Assembly (NCBI RefSeq): GCF_000799465.1
Contig: NZ_JUGU01000001.1
Location: 2,624,501 to 2,688,500, forward strand
Direction: 5' to 3'
Source of the DNA: Psychroserpens sp. Hel_I_66
GTDB taxonomy: Bacteria; Bacteroidota; Bacteroidia; Flavobacteriales; Flavobacteriaceae
DNA: 64,000 nt
The translations under genes and the position numbers were made by a program. The first letter of the stretch is position 1; every line of letters starts with the position of its first letter. The notes under the pieces are model-generated. The model searched no databases, was not told where the DNA came from, and saw nothing but the letters and a program-made list of their open reading frames with translations. Shown in pieces: positions 34,397 through 43,194 of this stretch.

Positions 34397-36700
34397 TTAT
34401 GTTAATTTTTCATGATCAGTATTTTGATCTGGGTCTGGGTCTGGTAATCTTGCTGGCTCTATATCACTGTCATGGGCATCATAATATTCTTCCAGCAGAC
34501 TCATTGTTGCTTTAAGCAAATCTTTGGTTTCCAGCAATAAGCTAAAATAAAGAGTTGTGTTTTTAGGACTTGACTCTTCCGTTCTTGTGCGCTCGACTTG
34601 CTTTTGAATTTTCTCCTTAACCATATCTAGAACTTGATTCTTTTCATTGAGAATTAGACTTATGTCCTCAAATGAATTTTTATCAAACGCTTTTTTAGTA
34701 TCGTTAAAAAGTTTTTCCATCAGTTCATCGATTTCCTTTAACTCTTTAATTTGACTAAACTTTAATTTTTTGTGGTTATTGTTAATGTGCTTGTAGCTTA
34801 CATTAGAGATATATTCTAATGACTGCGCCATATCCTGTAAATAACCTAAAACATTGATGTAAAAATTACTGGCAGATAGACTTGGCTCCTCAAGATTTTT
34901 GATGAAATAGAAAATATTATCACGTAGATCATCAATCTCTGTAGAGAGCTTATTGATGTTCTTTTTATTCTTTTTAAGCAGCTTATGGTTTTGTGTAGCC
35001 AAACCGTTTATCGCAGTCGTGTAAATTTTGTTTCCTCTTTTAACGACGCTAGAAATATTACCAGCACTTTCTAAAATAACACCTTGAGTAGAGCTGCTTT
35101 CTGCTTTTTGTAAACTATCAACTTCTTTTTTAACTTTTGAGCTCTTACGGTGACTAAGATAATTTTTTAGTAATAATACCGCTGCCAATACTAAAAGTCC
35201 TGAAAGCGCATAGCCTCTTCCGTAGTATAAAATTACAGCCATAATTGCTGCAGCTACAAAGGCGCTGAATGCAGTGAAAAACCATCCACCAATAACGTTT
35301 AATACTCCTGCAACTCTGTATACTGCGCTTTCGCTTCCCCAAGCTCGATCTGCAAGTGATGTTCCCATCGCCACCATAAAGGTAACGTAGGTTGTTGACA
35401 AAGGCAATTTCATTGAGGTTGCTATAGAGATGAGTACACTCGCTACCATTAGATTGACCGCAGCACGAACTAAATCAAAAGCAGGAAGATCCTCATTTTT
35501 AATTGCTCCAACTTTTGGTTTTTCAAATTGCTTATCAATATATATTTTAGACTTTTCTGGGAGCAATTGATTAAAACCTTCCGAAGCCAACATACTTAAA
35601 CGCACAATACTTCTTGATAGGTAATTAGGCTCAAAACGTTCTTTTACATTGTCTTGTCTCGATAAATCTACCGATGTCTTTACTACAGATTTTGCTTTAC
35701 TTGAAAACCATAAAGTTGCCACCATAATCAAACCTGCGATCAATAATAGATAAGGCTGTGTTTGTACAGCATCTGCCAAACTTGTCATACGATATTCTGT
35801 AGCTAATTGTCCACTAGCTACCCAATCTGTAAATGCATTGTAGGCTGCAATTGGCACACCAATGAAATTCACCAAATCATTTCCAGCAAATGCTACAGCG
35901 AGAGCAAATGTTCCAATCACGATAATAATCGTATAAATATTATTTTTCGTAAATTTTATAATTAAGTAAGATAAAACCGTAAAAATTATAAAACTACCTA
36001 CAATAAGTTCTAATGGACTTGTAGCTACAAACTCCTTGATATCTTCGCTCATAAAAGAGGCGTTTTTGACACCTTTTATAAGTATGAAATATAAAATCGA
36101 GCTAACAGCCATTCCACTAAATAATGCACCATACCATGCAGGTTTTCTTTCAAATTCAAAGCTCAATAATAATCTAGATACAAATTGAATTATGGCTCCA
36201 ACGGTAAAGGCAATAACTACGGATAGTAGAATACCCAATATAATCTCTATTGCCTTATCATTGTTGATGTACTGACCAAGATTGAGTATTGTTTGAGAAT
36301 CATCTGCATAGATTTTTAGAACCGCTATACAAACAGAGGCGCCAAGCAACTCAAAAACTATGGAAACAGTTGTTGATGTTGGTAAACCTAACGTATTAAA
36401 AAAATCAAGAAGTAGAATATCTGTTATCATGACCGCCATAAAAACTATCATGATTTCATCAAACATAAACTCGCCAGGATTAAAGATTCCCTTTCTGGCG
36501 ACTTCCATCATACCGCTAGAAGACATGGCTCCAAGCGCGACACCAAGACTGGCAACAATTATAATTGTTCTAAAAGAAACTGCTTTAGAACCAATTGCAG
36601 AATTTAAAAAATTAACTGCGTCATTACTAACGCCAACTACAAGATCTGCTACAGCCAAAACAGCAAGTGCAACAAGCATGTAGATATATAGGTTATCCAT
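34397..36700 (-). CDS. Pit-type inorganic phosphate transporter with regulatory C-domain
   Basis: 767 residues. Two PHO4-type repeats of membrane helices are seen: GVSNDAVNFLNSAIGSKAVS near the start and AFAGNDLVNFIGVPIAAYNA near 270, each with the conserved N-D-x-x-N signature, and PLSTTYVTFMVAMGTSLADR later. A soluble C-terminal region of about 230 residues, rich in Lys/Glu and helical, resembles PhoU-like bundles and may tune activity. It is an inner-membrane, cation-coupled phosphate uptake system, longer than classical Pit (about 500). Direct repeats of Pho-box type lie 54-71 bp upstream. It ends at a shared terminator. Confidence 0.87.
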   Translation of the reverse strand: MDNLYIYMLVALAVLAVADLVVGVSNDAVNFLNSAIGSKAVSFRTIIIVASLGVALGAMSSSGMMEVARKGIFNPGEFMFDEIMIVFMAVMITDILLLDFFNTLGLPTSTTVSIVFELLGASVCIAVLKIYADDSQTILNLGQYINNDKAIEIILGILLSVVIAFTVGAIIQFVSRLLLSFEFERKPAWYGALFSGMAVSSILYFILIKGVKNASFMSEDIKEFVATSPLELIVGSFIIFTVLSYLIIKFTKNNIYTIIIVIGTFALAVAFAGNDLVNFIGVPIAAYNAFTDWVASGQLATEYRMTSLADAVQTQPYLLLIAGLIMVATLWFSSKAKSVVKTSVDLSRQDNVKERFEPNYLSRSIVRLSMLASEGFNQLLPEKSKIYIDKQFEKPKVGAIKNEDLPAFDLVRAAVNLMVASVLISIATSMKLPLSTTYVTFMVAMGTSLADRAWGSESAVYRVAGVLNVIGGWFFTAFSAFVAAAIMAVILYYGRGYALSGLLVLAAVLLLKNYLSHRKSSKVKKEVDSLQKAESSSTQGVILESAGNISSVVKRGNKIYTTAINGLATQNHKLLKKNKKNINKLSTEIDDLRDNIFYFIKNLEEPSLSASNFYINVLGYLQDMAQSLEYISNVSYKHINNNHKKLKFSQIKELKEIDELMEKLFNDTKKAFDKNSFEDISLILNEKNQVLDMVKEKIQKQVERTRTEESSPKNTTLYFSLLLETKDLLKATMSLLEEYYDAHDSDIEPARLPDPDPDQNTDHEKLT

Positions 36701-36753
36701 ACGGGAAATTCATACAATTAATGTGCACAAATTTCACGTTTTAAATTGAACTC

Positions 36754-36771
36754 AATGTTACGTAAATGTTA
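36754..36771 (+). promoter_or_regulatory. Pho-box-like direct repeat beside the phosphate permease gene
   Basis: AATGTTA, CGTA, AATGTTA: two identical 7-mers spaced 11 bp start to start, the geometry of PhoB sites (7 bp plus 4 bp). It is 54 bp from the permease start codon, although the repeats point toward the rightward gene. Confidence 0.5.
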
Positions 36772-36902
36772 TGTTCTATTTAATATTTATATTAAAAATA
36801 TCACAATAACCCTTATTCTAAGTTATTTTATCTTAAATACTACGGAAATATTAACCACTTTTAAAGTATCCAAAACATTGTATATCAGATATTTGTGAGT
36901 TT

Positions 36903-36931
36903 AATGTTAATTTAATGTTACCTAAATGTTT
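36903..36931 (+). promoter_or_regulatory. Three-unit Pho-box-like site upstream of the MORN gene
   Basis: AATGTTA-ATTT-AATGTTA-CCTA-AATGTTT at exact 11-bp steps. The third unit merges with the -33 TTTG of the promoter at 36929-36959, as expected for an activator site of the PhoB kind. The first 22 bases recur with one change at 41778-41799. Confidence 0.6.
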
Positions 36932-36959
36932 GTTTACTGTAAAATTATTCGTAGCTTTG
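36929..36959 (+). promoter_or_regulatory. Promoter of the MORN-repeat gene
   Basis: TTTG (36929-36932), 19-bp spacer, TAGCTTTG (36952-36959), an exact match to the TAnnTTTG class, 33 bp before ATG 36993. Confidence 0.65.
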
Positions 36960-36992
36960 TTAAGTAATTATTAATTAATACCCAAATTCAAA

Positions 36993-37349
36993 ATGAAAAA
37001 TATATTCGCAATTTTATTAATGTTAAGTGTTACTTTAACATTTGCTCAAGAAAAACAGAAAGTAACAGTTGAGAAAGATGGAGATACAACTATAGCGACG
37101 TATTACCATGATAATGGTTTAATAGCTCAAGAAGGCGCTTTTAATAAGGAAGGCAACCTTGACGGAGTTTGGACTAGTTTTGATACAAATGGTAAAAAAG
37201 TTGCAATTGGAAATTATGAGAACGGTAAGAAAGTTGGGAAATGGCTATTTTGGTCTAACAACAAACTTAAGGAAGTAGATTATGTTGATTCTAAAGTTGC
37301 AAGTGTAAGCGAGTGGACTGATAAAGTACAGTTGGCTACAAGTAACTAA
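36993..37349 (+). CDS. Small exported MORN/YwqK-like protein
   Basis: 118 residues with a signal peptide (about 1-19, ending TLTFAQ). The mature part holds three to four MORN-like units such as TYYHDNGLIAQEGAFNKEGN, GVWTSFDTNGKKVAIGNY and GKWLFWSNNKLKEVDY. MORN repeats form a flat beta-sheet that binds proteins or lipids; no enzyme function is expected. Its promoter overlaps a Pho-box-like triple repeat, so it may be induced by phosphate shortage together with the divergent permease. It is related in type to the protein at 4281-5165. Confidence 0.75.
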   Translation: MKNIFAILLMLSVTLTFAQEKQKVTVEKDGDTTIATYYHDNGLIAQEGAFNKEGNLDGVWTSFDTNGKKVAIGNYENGKKVGKWLFWSNNKLKEVDYVDSKVASVSEWTDKVQLATSN

Positions 37350-37366
37350 GCTTAAAATATATATAA

Positions 37367-37403
37367 CAAAAAAGTTCCCAATTAATATTGGGAACTTTTT
37401 TTA
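37367..37403. terminator. Bidirectional terminator between MORN and TonB-receptor genes
   Basis: Stem AAAAAAGTTCCCAAT with complement and T-run; both converging genes end within 25 bp of it. Confidence 0.8.
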
Positions 37404-37423
37404 TAAAATAAATTCAATAATTT

Positions 37424-40252
37424 TTAAAATTTGAAAGAATATCCTAATGAAATCTCAGTTCCTGGTTGTCTTAGTGAAAAGATTTGATCTTGCGCTCCAA
37501 AGGAAACAAAATCACTTTTTCTTTCACTATTTAAAATGTTAGAAACCTTAAAGTCAATTGAAGAATTTTTCTTTTCACCAAAGGCTTTGTTCAGTGTAAA
37601 GTTTAAGCTATTAAATGGTTTGGTATAAACATCTGGCACAAGACCAATACCAACAACTTGCAACGTTTCACCTTGTACATTAAAAAATAAACCTGTTTGA
37701 AAACCAGATTCTTGATCATTGTAATCTAATCCAAAATTTAATAGAAAAGGAGCTTGACCTTGAAGATCTCTCTGTCTATCTATGGTTTCACCATCTCTGG
37801 CAGCTAATTGTCTACTTGTAAATTCGTCGTCAGACATTGTTAATTCAGATTTTATTAAAGACACATTAGCATTAAATTTCATTTTACTTAATCCTTCAGA
37901 AATAAAACCGAGACGCTGTCTCAATTCTAACTCTAGACCGTATACTTTTGCATCACCTAAATTAGCTACAGTTAATTGAGTTGGCGCTTGCAAAAAGAAT
38001 GATTGCTCAATTGGGTCTTTGAAATCCTTGTAAAAACCACTAACAGCAAACATTTGACCATTGTTTCCAAAACGCTCAAATCTTAAATCGAAATTGTTCA
38101 CGTATGTTGGCACTAAATCAATATTACCAATAAAAAGCCTGTTGGTAATTGGGTCAAATATCCTAGCAACAGAAGATTCTTTAAAAGATGGTCTTGCAGT
38201 CGTTCTAGAATAAGATGATCTTAAGTTAATATTATCTGTGGCAGCATAGATTACGTTCGCAGATGGGAATAAGTCAAACTCATCCAATATTTGCTCTCTA
38301 TTAAATTCTCTTTCGTTATTTCTTCCTGTGTAGAATGATTTAAAGAATTCTGATCTAACACCCAAAACGGTTTTTAGTTTTTCTGAAACATTAAATTCCG
38401 CAGAAAAATAAGTAGCACCAATACCCTGTTCTCCTTCGTAAGCATCAATAGCGTTAAATTGATCACCAAAAACTAGGTATGTGCCAGATTCTGTTGTTGG
38501 ATTCCAAATGTTCTCTGGAGCTAACAAACTATCTGCGTTTCCGTCTGCAATAAATGAATCGTCACCAATAATGTTGAAGGTATAATCATCTATGCTGAAA
38601 TCCCTAAATTTGTAGGTATATGCTCCACCAAATTTAACTTTACCTGGTCTTCCAAAAATATCTACAGTTTTGTCTAAATCTGCTTTAAATGCCCAGTTTT
38701 CTTCAATAAGATTTCTCCATAATTGAATTGGGAACGTTGATGCCGAAGGACTTACAAAAAACGCGCCTTCTCCAGATTGTTGTAGAGGTGTGATTCTATG
38801 AGCTTTATCCATCACCTTAGAAAAAGTTGGAGATAATTTCCACTCAAAATTGAATGCATTTTCATCCTTACTCAAACGATGTCTACCATTTAAAAGTAGA
38901 TTAGTGATTGAGCGCTCTGTGTAGGTAAGCGAGTTTTTTATTAATGGCTCTATACCACCACCAACACCATCTTGTGAGATGTCTTGATTGAAAAAACCAG
39001 CTGTTGATTCACCATTTTGGATATGCAACAAGTTTACCTTGTATTTTGACTTATCTGTCTTATACGTTAAACCCAACATACCATTAAGGATGATATTATT
39101 GATACCTTCTGAACCACGAGAATCTAAAACAGATTTCAATTCATTATCTGAAGAATCATCGAAGCTTTTTACATAAGCACCATCATTTCTGTTTTCATAA
39201 AAAGTTGTTTCATTTTTATAAGAGAAAGATGCTTGGTAACCAATTTTATTATCACCTAAATCATATTGGTTTCCTAATGTAAAACCAAGATCGAAGTTCA
39301 TGTTACTGGTTTCTTTTTTTGCTTGAAGTTCATTTTGAAACCTACTGGTTAAAGATGTCAATAGAAGTCTATCTTCAAAAGTACCAGGAATTGGTTGATA
39401 TCTATTAATTGGCAAATCTCTAGTACCATCATCAAATCCTAAGAAATCTGTATCACTTCCAGTATAAGTTAGGTAGTCATCATTAAAATGCATATCAGGA
39501 TTATAAGCTGTACCTAAAGAAATGGTATATTCTGGTTTTGTTGGAAAATCTTTTGTGATGATATCAACGATACCTCCAGTAAAGTCTGCTGGATATTCCG
39601 CAGAAGCAGATTTAAGAACAATAACATTATCTAGAATATTCGTAGGAAATAAATCCATTTGAATGGTATTACGATCTGGATCCAAACCAGGTATATCAAT
39701 CCCGTTTAAGATAGATTTTGTGTATCTATCTCCAAGACCACGAACATATACATATTTTCCACCTTCAATAGAAACTCCGGGAACACTTTTTACTGCGCTT
39801 GCCAAATTACTTGCTCCACTGCTCTTAATAGATTGTGCAGAAAGACCATCTAATACTACCACAGATTTCTTCTGTAAATTCAATACAGAATTTTCCGTAT
39901 TTCTTTTAACAGTGGTTTCAATTACAATAGTATCTAAGGAGTTTGCACTTAGTGTGATATCAAAGTTAGTTACTTCACCCGCTTTTATAACCACATCGGT
40001 GACTTCTTGAGTGTTATATCCTACAAAAGAAAAAACAAGTGTATAAGTTCCTGGGTCTAGCTCTAATTGATATTTTCCATCAAAATCTGAAGTGGTCCCA
40101 GTGGTTGTGCCTTTTACTAAAATATTAGCAAAAGCCATAGGTTCTACAAACTCTCCATCTATAACATTTCCAGCAACCGTTCCCTTTTGTGCGTTAGCAA
40201 AACCAACACACATAAAGAATAGAATAAGAATTGTATATATATTTTTTTTCAT
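37424..40252 (-). CDS. TonB-dependent outer-membrane receptor
   Basis: 942 residues. Signal peptide (about 1-21), carboxypeptidase-regulatory-like beta-sandwich (about 25-105, VIDGEFVEPMAFANILVKGT), plug domain (about 115-235, VPGVSIEGGKYVYVRGLGDRYT) and a 22-strand barrel ending in the aromatic C-terminus SLGYSFKF. It imports a large or rare substrate across the outer membrane with energy from TonB. No SusD partner is adjacent; instead it is paired with the beta-helix lipoprotein encoded 106 bp upstream, a gene pair I have seen in other marine Flavobacteriia. The Pho-box-like site before the lipoprotein suggests a phosphorus-containing substrate, which is inference. Confidence 0.9.
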   Translation of the reverse strand: MKKNIYTILILFFMCVGFANAQKGTVAGNVIDGEFVEPMAFANILVKGTTTGTTSDFDGKYQLELDPGTYTLVFSFVGYNTQEVTDVVIKAGEVTNFDITLSANSLDTIVIETTVKRNTENSVLNLQKKSVVVLDGLSAQSIKSSGASNLASAVKSVPGVSIEGGKYVYVRGLGDRYTKSILNGIDIPGLDPDRNTIQMDLFPTNILDNVIVLKSASAEYPADFTGGIVDIITKDFPTKPEYTISLGTAYNPDMHFNDDYLTYTGSDTDFLGFDDGTRDLPINRYQPIPGTFEDRLLLTSLTSRFQNELQAKKETSNMNFDLGFTLGNQYDLGDNKIGYQASFSYKNETTFYENRNDGAYVKSFDDSSDNELKSVLDSRGSEGINNIILNGMLGLTYKTDKSKYKVNLLHIQNGESTAGFFNQDISQDGVGGGIEPLIKNSLTYTERSITNLLLNGRHRLSKDENAFNFEWKLSPTFSKVMDKAHRITPLQQSGEGAFFVSPSASTFPIQLWRNLIEENWAFKADLDKTVDIFGRPGKVKFGGAYTYKFRDFSIDDYTFNIIGDDSFIADGNADSLLAPENIWNPTTESGTYLVFGDQFNAIDAYEGEQGIGATYFSAEFNVSEKLKTVLGVRSEFFKSFYTGRNNEREFNREQILDEFDLFPSANVIYAATDNINLRSSYSRTTARPSFKESSVARIFDPITNRLFIGNIDLVPTYVNNFDLRFERFGNNGQMFAVSGFYKDFKDPIEQSFFLQAPTQLTVANLGDAKVYGLELELRQRLGFISEGLSKMKFNANVSLIKSELTMSDDEFTSRQLAARDGETIDRQRDLQGQAPFLLNFGLDYNDQESGFQTGLFFNVQGETLQVVGIGLVPDVYTKPFNSLNFTLNKAFGEKKNSSIDFKVSNILNSERKSDFVSFGAQDQIFSLRQPGTEISLGYSFKF

Positions 40253-40268
40253 AATTAGTTAATTGTGC

Positions 40269-40310
40269 AAACTACTACACGCTAATTGATATATTAATGT
40301 GTAGTAGTTT
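40269..40310 (-). promoter_or_regulatory. Long hairpin in the leader between lipoprotein and TonB-receptor genes
   Basis: A perfect 12-bp stem (40269-40280 with 40299-40310, AAACTACTACAC type) encloses 18 nt, 17 bp before the receptor start codon. No T-run follows, so it is more likely an mRNA stabiliser, processing site or protein-binding element than a terminator. Confidence 0.5.
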
Positions 40311-40358
40311 ATATAGGTTTCTTTGACTTTTATAAATACCTGTGTATTAAATTTCTAT

Positions 40359-41636
40359 TTAGAAACCTAATCCGCCAGCAGCATTTGCATAAGTCCATGC
40401 CAACTCAGAAGTTGTTGCTCCAACTGTATTACCGCCTAAAGCTACTGCAGATGCAGTTGAACCAAAACCAGTTACAGTTACTGTTTCTGCTTTGTTAGCG
40501 AAAATACTAGTTACATCTGTAACTCCTGTTGGCAATACAATTTGCCAAGTACCAAACGTTAAAAGTCCGTTGTTGTAGTTTGTTGCAACTCCATCATTAT
40601 CTAATTCAACATCTGAAGACGCTTTAAACCCATAAGCATAAATATTGCTAGTAGATCCTGTTGCACCACTTCTATAATCTGCATACTCACCATTTTCTGT
40701 TACTGTGTTACCAATAATAGTAGCATTTTGCAAAGTAAAAGATCCTGTTGCAGAACCTTCTGGCCCATCAATTTCAAAAGCATGATCAGAAAAATCTCCT
40801 AATACAACTACTGCATTGTTTATTGTACCAGAATAAGCTTGGTCAATATCTAATGCATCATCACCTTGTGCCCAAACCAATAGATTTGAAGCGTTAACTG
40901 TGCCTCCAAAAAATTCGATTCCGTCATCTACGTTAGCGACAACTTCAATATTAGTAATTACTGTTCCTGATCCAACACCACCAAGTGTTAAACCATTGAT
41001 TTCATTTCCTTCACCAATTAATGCGCCACCATGTCTAATAGACAAGTACTGCATAACTCCAGAATTGTCACCTGACACAGAACCACCGTATAATCCAAAA
41101 GTATCGTCTGCAGGAATACCCTCAATTTGTGCCTCTGTTATATCTCCTGAAAAAGAACAAGGAGCATTACCCAATACAATTAAACCTCCCCAAAGACCTC
41201 TATCATTTTCATCTAAGTTTGTTCCAGCAGTTTGCCCACATGCGATGTTGTCTCCAGTTGAAGTAAAAATGATTGGTTGCGTTGGAGTACCTACCGCATT
41301 AATTTTAGCCCCTCTAGCAATAATTAAAGCTGAAGCTAAAGAACCAGTTCCTGGAGAACCTTTTATAATTGTACCTTCTTCAATAGTTAATGTTGCACCA
41401 TTATCTACAACCACTTTTTGGTTTAATTGATATATGTTATCATTTGTCCAAGTTGTGTTTTCGGTAATCGCACCTGTTACAGGAATTACAGGACACGTTT
41501 CACCGTCTCCGCCACCGCCATTGTTATTGTTAATAATTGTTACCTCCTCAATAATTATAGGAGTATCATCATCTTTAAAACATCCAGTAAATACTAGAGA
41601 AGAAGCAATAAGAGTTGATAAAATTAATTTTTTCAT
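40359..41636 (-). CDS. Surface lipoprotein with beta-helix repeats
   Basis: 425 residues. Lipoprotein signal with lipobox SLVFTGC (Cys19), then an acidic and Gly/Asn-rich linker and a right-handed beta-helix-like body: ATLTIEEGTIIKG, GLWGGLIVLGNAP, GVMQYLSIRHGG, VVANVDDGIEFFGGT, ALDIDQAYSGTINN. Anchored in the outer membrane, it probably acts with the TonB-dependent receptor encoded downstream, perhaps as a surface binding or processing subunit. Catalytic residues are not evident. A Pho-box-like site is about 140 bp upstream. The genes are probably one operon with a hairpin between them. Confidence 0.75.
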   Translation of the reverse strand: MKKLILSTLIASSLVFTGCFKDDDTPIIIEEVTIINNNNGGGGDGETCPVIPVTGAITENTTWTNDNIYQLNQKVVVDNGATLTIEEGTIIKGSPGTGSLASALIIARGAKINAVGTPTQPIIFTSTGDNIACGQTAGTNLDENDRGLWGGLIVLGNAPCSFSGDITEAQIEGIPADDTFGLYGGSVSGDNSGVMQYLSIRHGGALIGEGNEINGLTLGGVGSGTVITNIEVVANVDDGIEFFGGTVNASNLLVWAQGDDALDIDQAYSGTINNAVVVLGDFSDHAFEIDGPEGSATGSFTLQNATIIGNTVTENGEYADYRSGATGSTSNIYAYGFKASSDVELDNDGVATNYNNGLLTFGTWQIVLPTGVTDVTSIFANKAETVTVTGFGSTASAVALGGNTVGATTSELAWTYANAAGGLGF

Positions 41637-41777
41637 GATAATATTTTTATAGTTTTTTTGATATTCAAGTTTCGCTGCAAAGAAACAAGCATTGTTTGAA
41701 ATTGAAGTTAATTAGATATTAAACATTAGGTAGCAAAAGGTTAACAAACCGTTACCTAAATCTTGTAATTTCATAAA

Positions 41778-41799
41778 TAGGAAACATTAAATTAACATT
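41778..41799 (-). promoter_or_regulatory. Pho-box-like site upstream of the lipoprotein/TonB-receptor genes
   Basis: On the minus strand AATGTTA-ATTT-AATGTTT-CCTA, the same 22 bases as at 36903-36924 except one. It points toward the lipoprotein gene, 142 bp from its start; a further partial unit (TTTATGA) follows in phase. No perfect -7 box is seen behind it. Confidence 0.5.
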
Positions 41800-41833
41800 G
41801 AAAAATGTATCTTGCTCATCTTAAATATTTATA

Positions 41834-43177
41834 ATGAATTGGGAACAGTTATTATCTCTAAAGCGATTTGGAGACTCACATAAACGCTTAAGAAAAGAAC
41901 AAGACGAAACGCGGTTAGGTTTTGAGGTAGATTATGACCGTATTATTTTTTCTGCGGAATTTAGAAGTCTTCAAGATAAAACCCAGGTTGTACCATTGTC
42001 TAAAACAGATTTTGTTCACACCAGGTTGACCCATAGTTTAGAAGTGAGTGTTGTCGGGAGATCTTTAGGCAGAAAAGTAGGTCAGAAAATTTTAAAAAAA
42101 CACCCACATTTAAGAGATGTTCATGGGTATCAAATCAATGATTTTGGCGCTATCGTCGCTGCTGCAGCTTTGGCACACGACATTGGTAATCCTCCTTTTG
42201 GGCATTCTGGCGAAAAAGCAATTGGAGAGTTTTTTAAAACTGGTGAAGGCCGATATTTTGAAGACCAACTTACCAAAAAACAATACGAAGATCTTTGTAG
42301 TTTTGAGGGAAATGCCAACGGATTTAAAATTTTAACCGAAAGCAGACAAGGACGAATTGGAGGCCTAAGACTTAGCTATGCCACTCTTGGAGCGTTCACG
42401 AAATACCCTAAAGAGTCGCTTCCGAAGAAACCCACAAAACACATTGCAGATAAAAAGTTTGGATTTTTTCAGAAAGAAAAAGAAACTTTTACAGATATTG
42501 CTCAGGACTTGGGTTTATTGAAAAGAGGTGATGGAGACGATGTAAGCTATTGTAGGCACCCGCTAGTTTATTTGGTTGAAGCTGCAGATGATATATGTTA
42601 TACGATTATAGATTTTGAAGATGGAATAAATCTTGGGCTCATTCAAGAAGAATTTGCTTTAGAATATTTGATAAATCTGGTTAGGGATTCTATTCAAACA
42701 AAAACGTATAATGCATTACAAAGCACTCAAGACAGATTAAGTTATTTGAGATCTTTAGCTATAAACACTCTAATTACAGAGGCAGTTGAGATTTTTATGC
42801 AACACGAAGAGTCTATCCTTAACGGAGAATTCTCTAAAGCTATAATAGATTTTAGTGCTTATGAAGCTCAAATTAATGACATCATAAAATTGAGTGTTTC
42901 AAATATATACCAATCCAAAGACGTTATTGACAAAGAGATTGTTGGATATAAGGTTATTAATGAACTTTTAAATATCTTTACAAAAGCTGTATCTAATAAT
43001 ATAACCAACGAACTTTCAAATTTTGATAAGTTAATTATGAAAGTTTTGGAGCCTTATGTAGACTTAGATAACAACAATATTTATGATAATTTATTATCTG
43101 TATGTTTTTATGTTTCAAAAATGTCAGATTCTAATGCGATGCTAACCTATCAAAAATTAAAAGGAAACCATTTATAA
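41834..43177 (+). CDS. dgt: Deoxyguanosinetriphosphate triphosphohydrolase
   Basis: 447 residues. HD-domain metal ligands are His67 in RLTHSLEVS and His115-Asp116 in LAHDIGNPPFGHSGE; the N-terminal motif RLRKEQDETRLGFEVDYDRI is typical of dGTPases. The enzyme splits dGTP into deoxyguanosine and triphosphate and so helps set dNTP pools, the opposite side of the NrdAB reaction encoded 8 kb away. It starts on the plus strand, divergent from the lipoprotein gene, and is followed by the T9SS protein gene after 17 bp. Confidence 0.9.
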   Translation: MNWEQLLSLKRFGDSHKRLRKEQDETRLGFEVDYDRIIFSAEFRSLQDKTQVVPLSKTDFVHTRLTHSLEVSVVGRSLGRKVGQKILKKHPHLRDVHGYQINDFGAIVAAAALAHDIGNPPFGHSGEKAIGEFFKTGEGRYFEDQLTKKQYEDLCSFEGNANGFKILTESRQGRIGGLRLSYATLGAFTKYPKESLPKKPTKHIADKKFGFFQKEKETFTDIAQDLGLLKRGDGDDVSYCRHPLVYLVEAADDICYTIIDFEDGINLGLIQEEFALEYLINLVRDSIQTKTYNALQSTQDRLSYLRSLAINTLITEAVEIFMQHEESILNGEFSKAIIDFSAYEAQINDIIKLSVSNIYQSKDVIDKEIVGYKVINELLNIFTKAVSNNITNELSNFDKLIMKVLEPYVDLDNNNIYDNLLSVCFYVSKMSDSNAMLTYQKLKGNHL

Positions 43178-43194
43178 ATAAAAATTGAAAAAGC

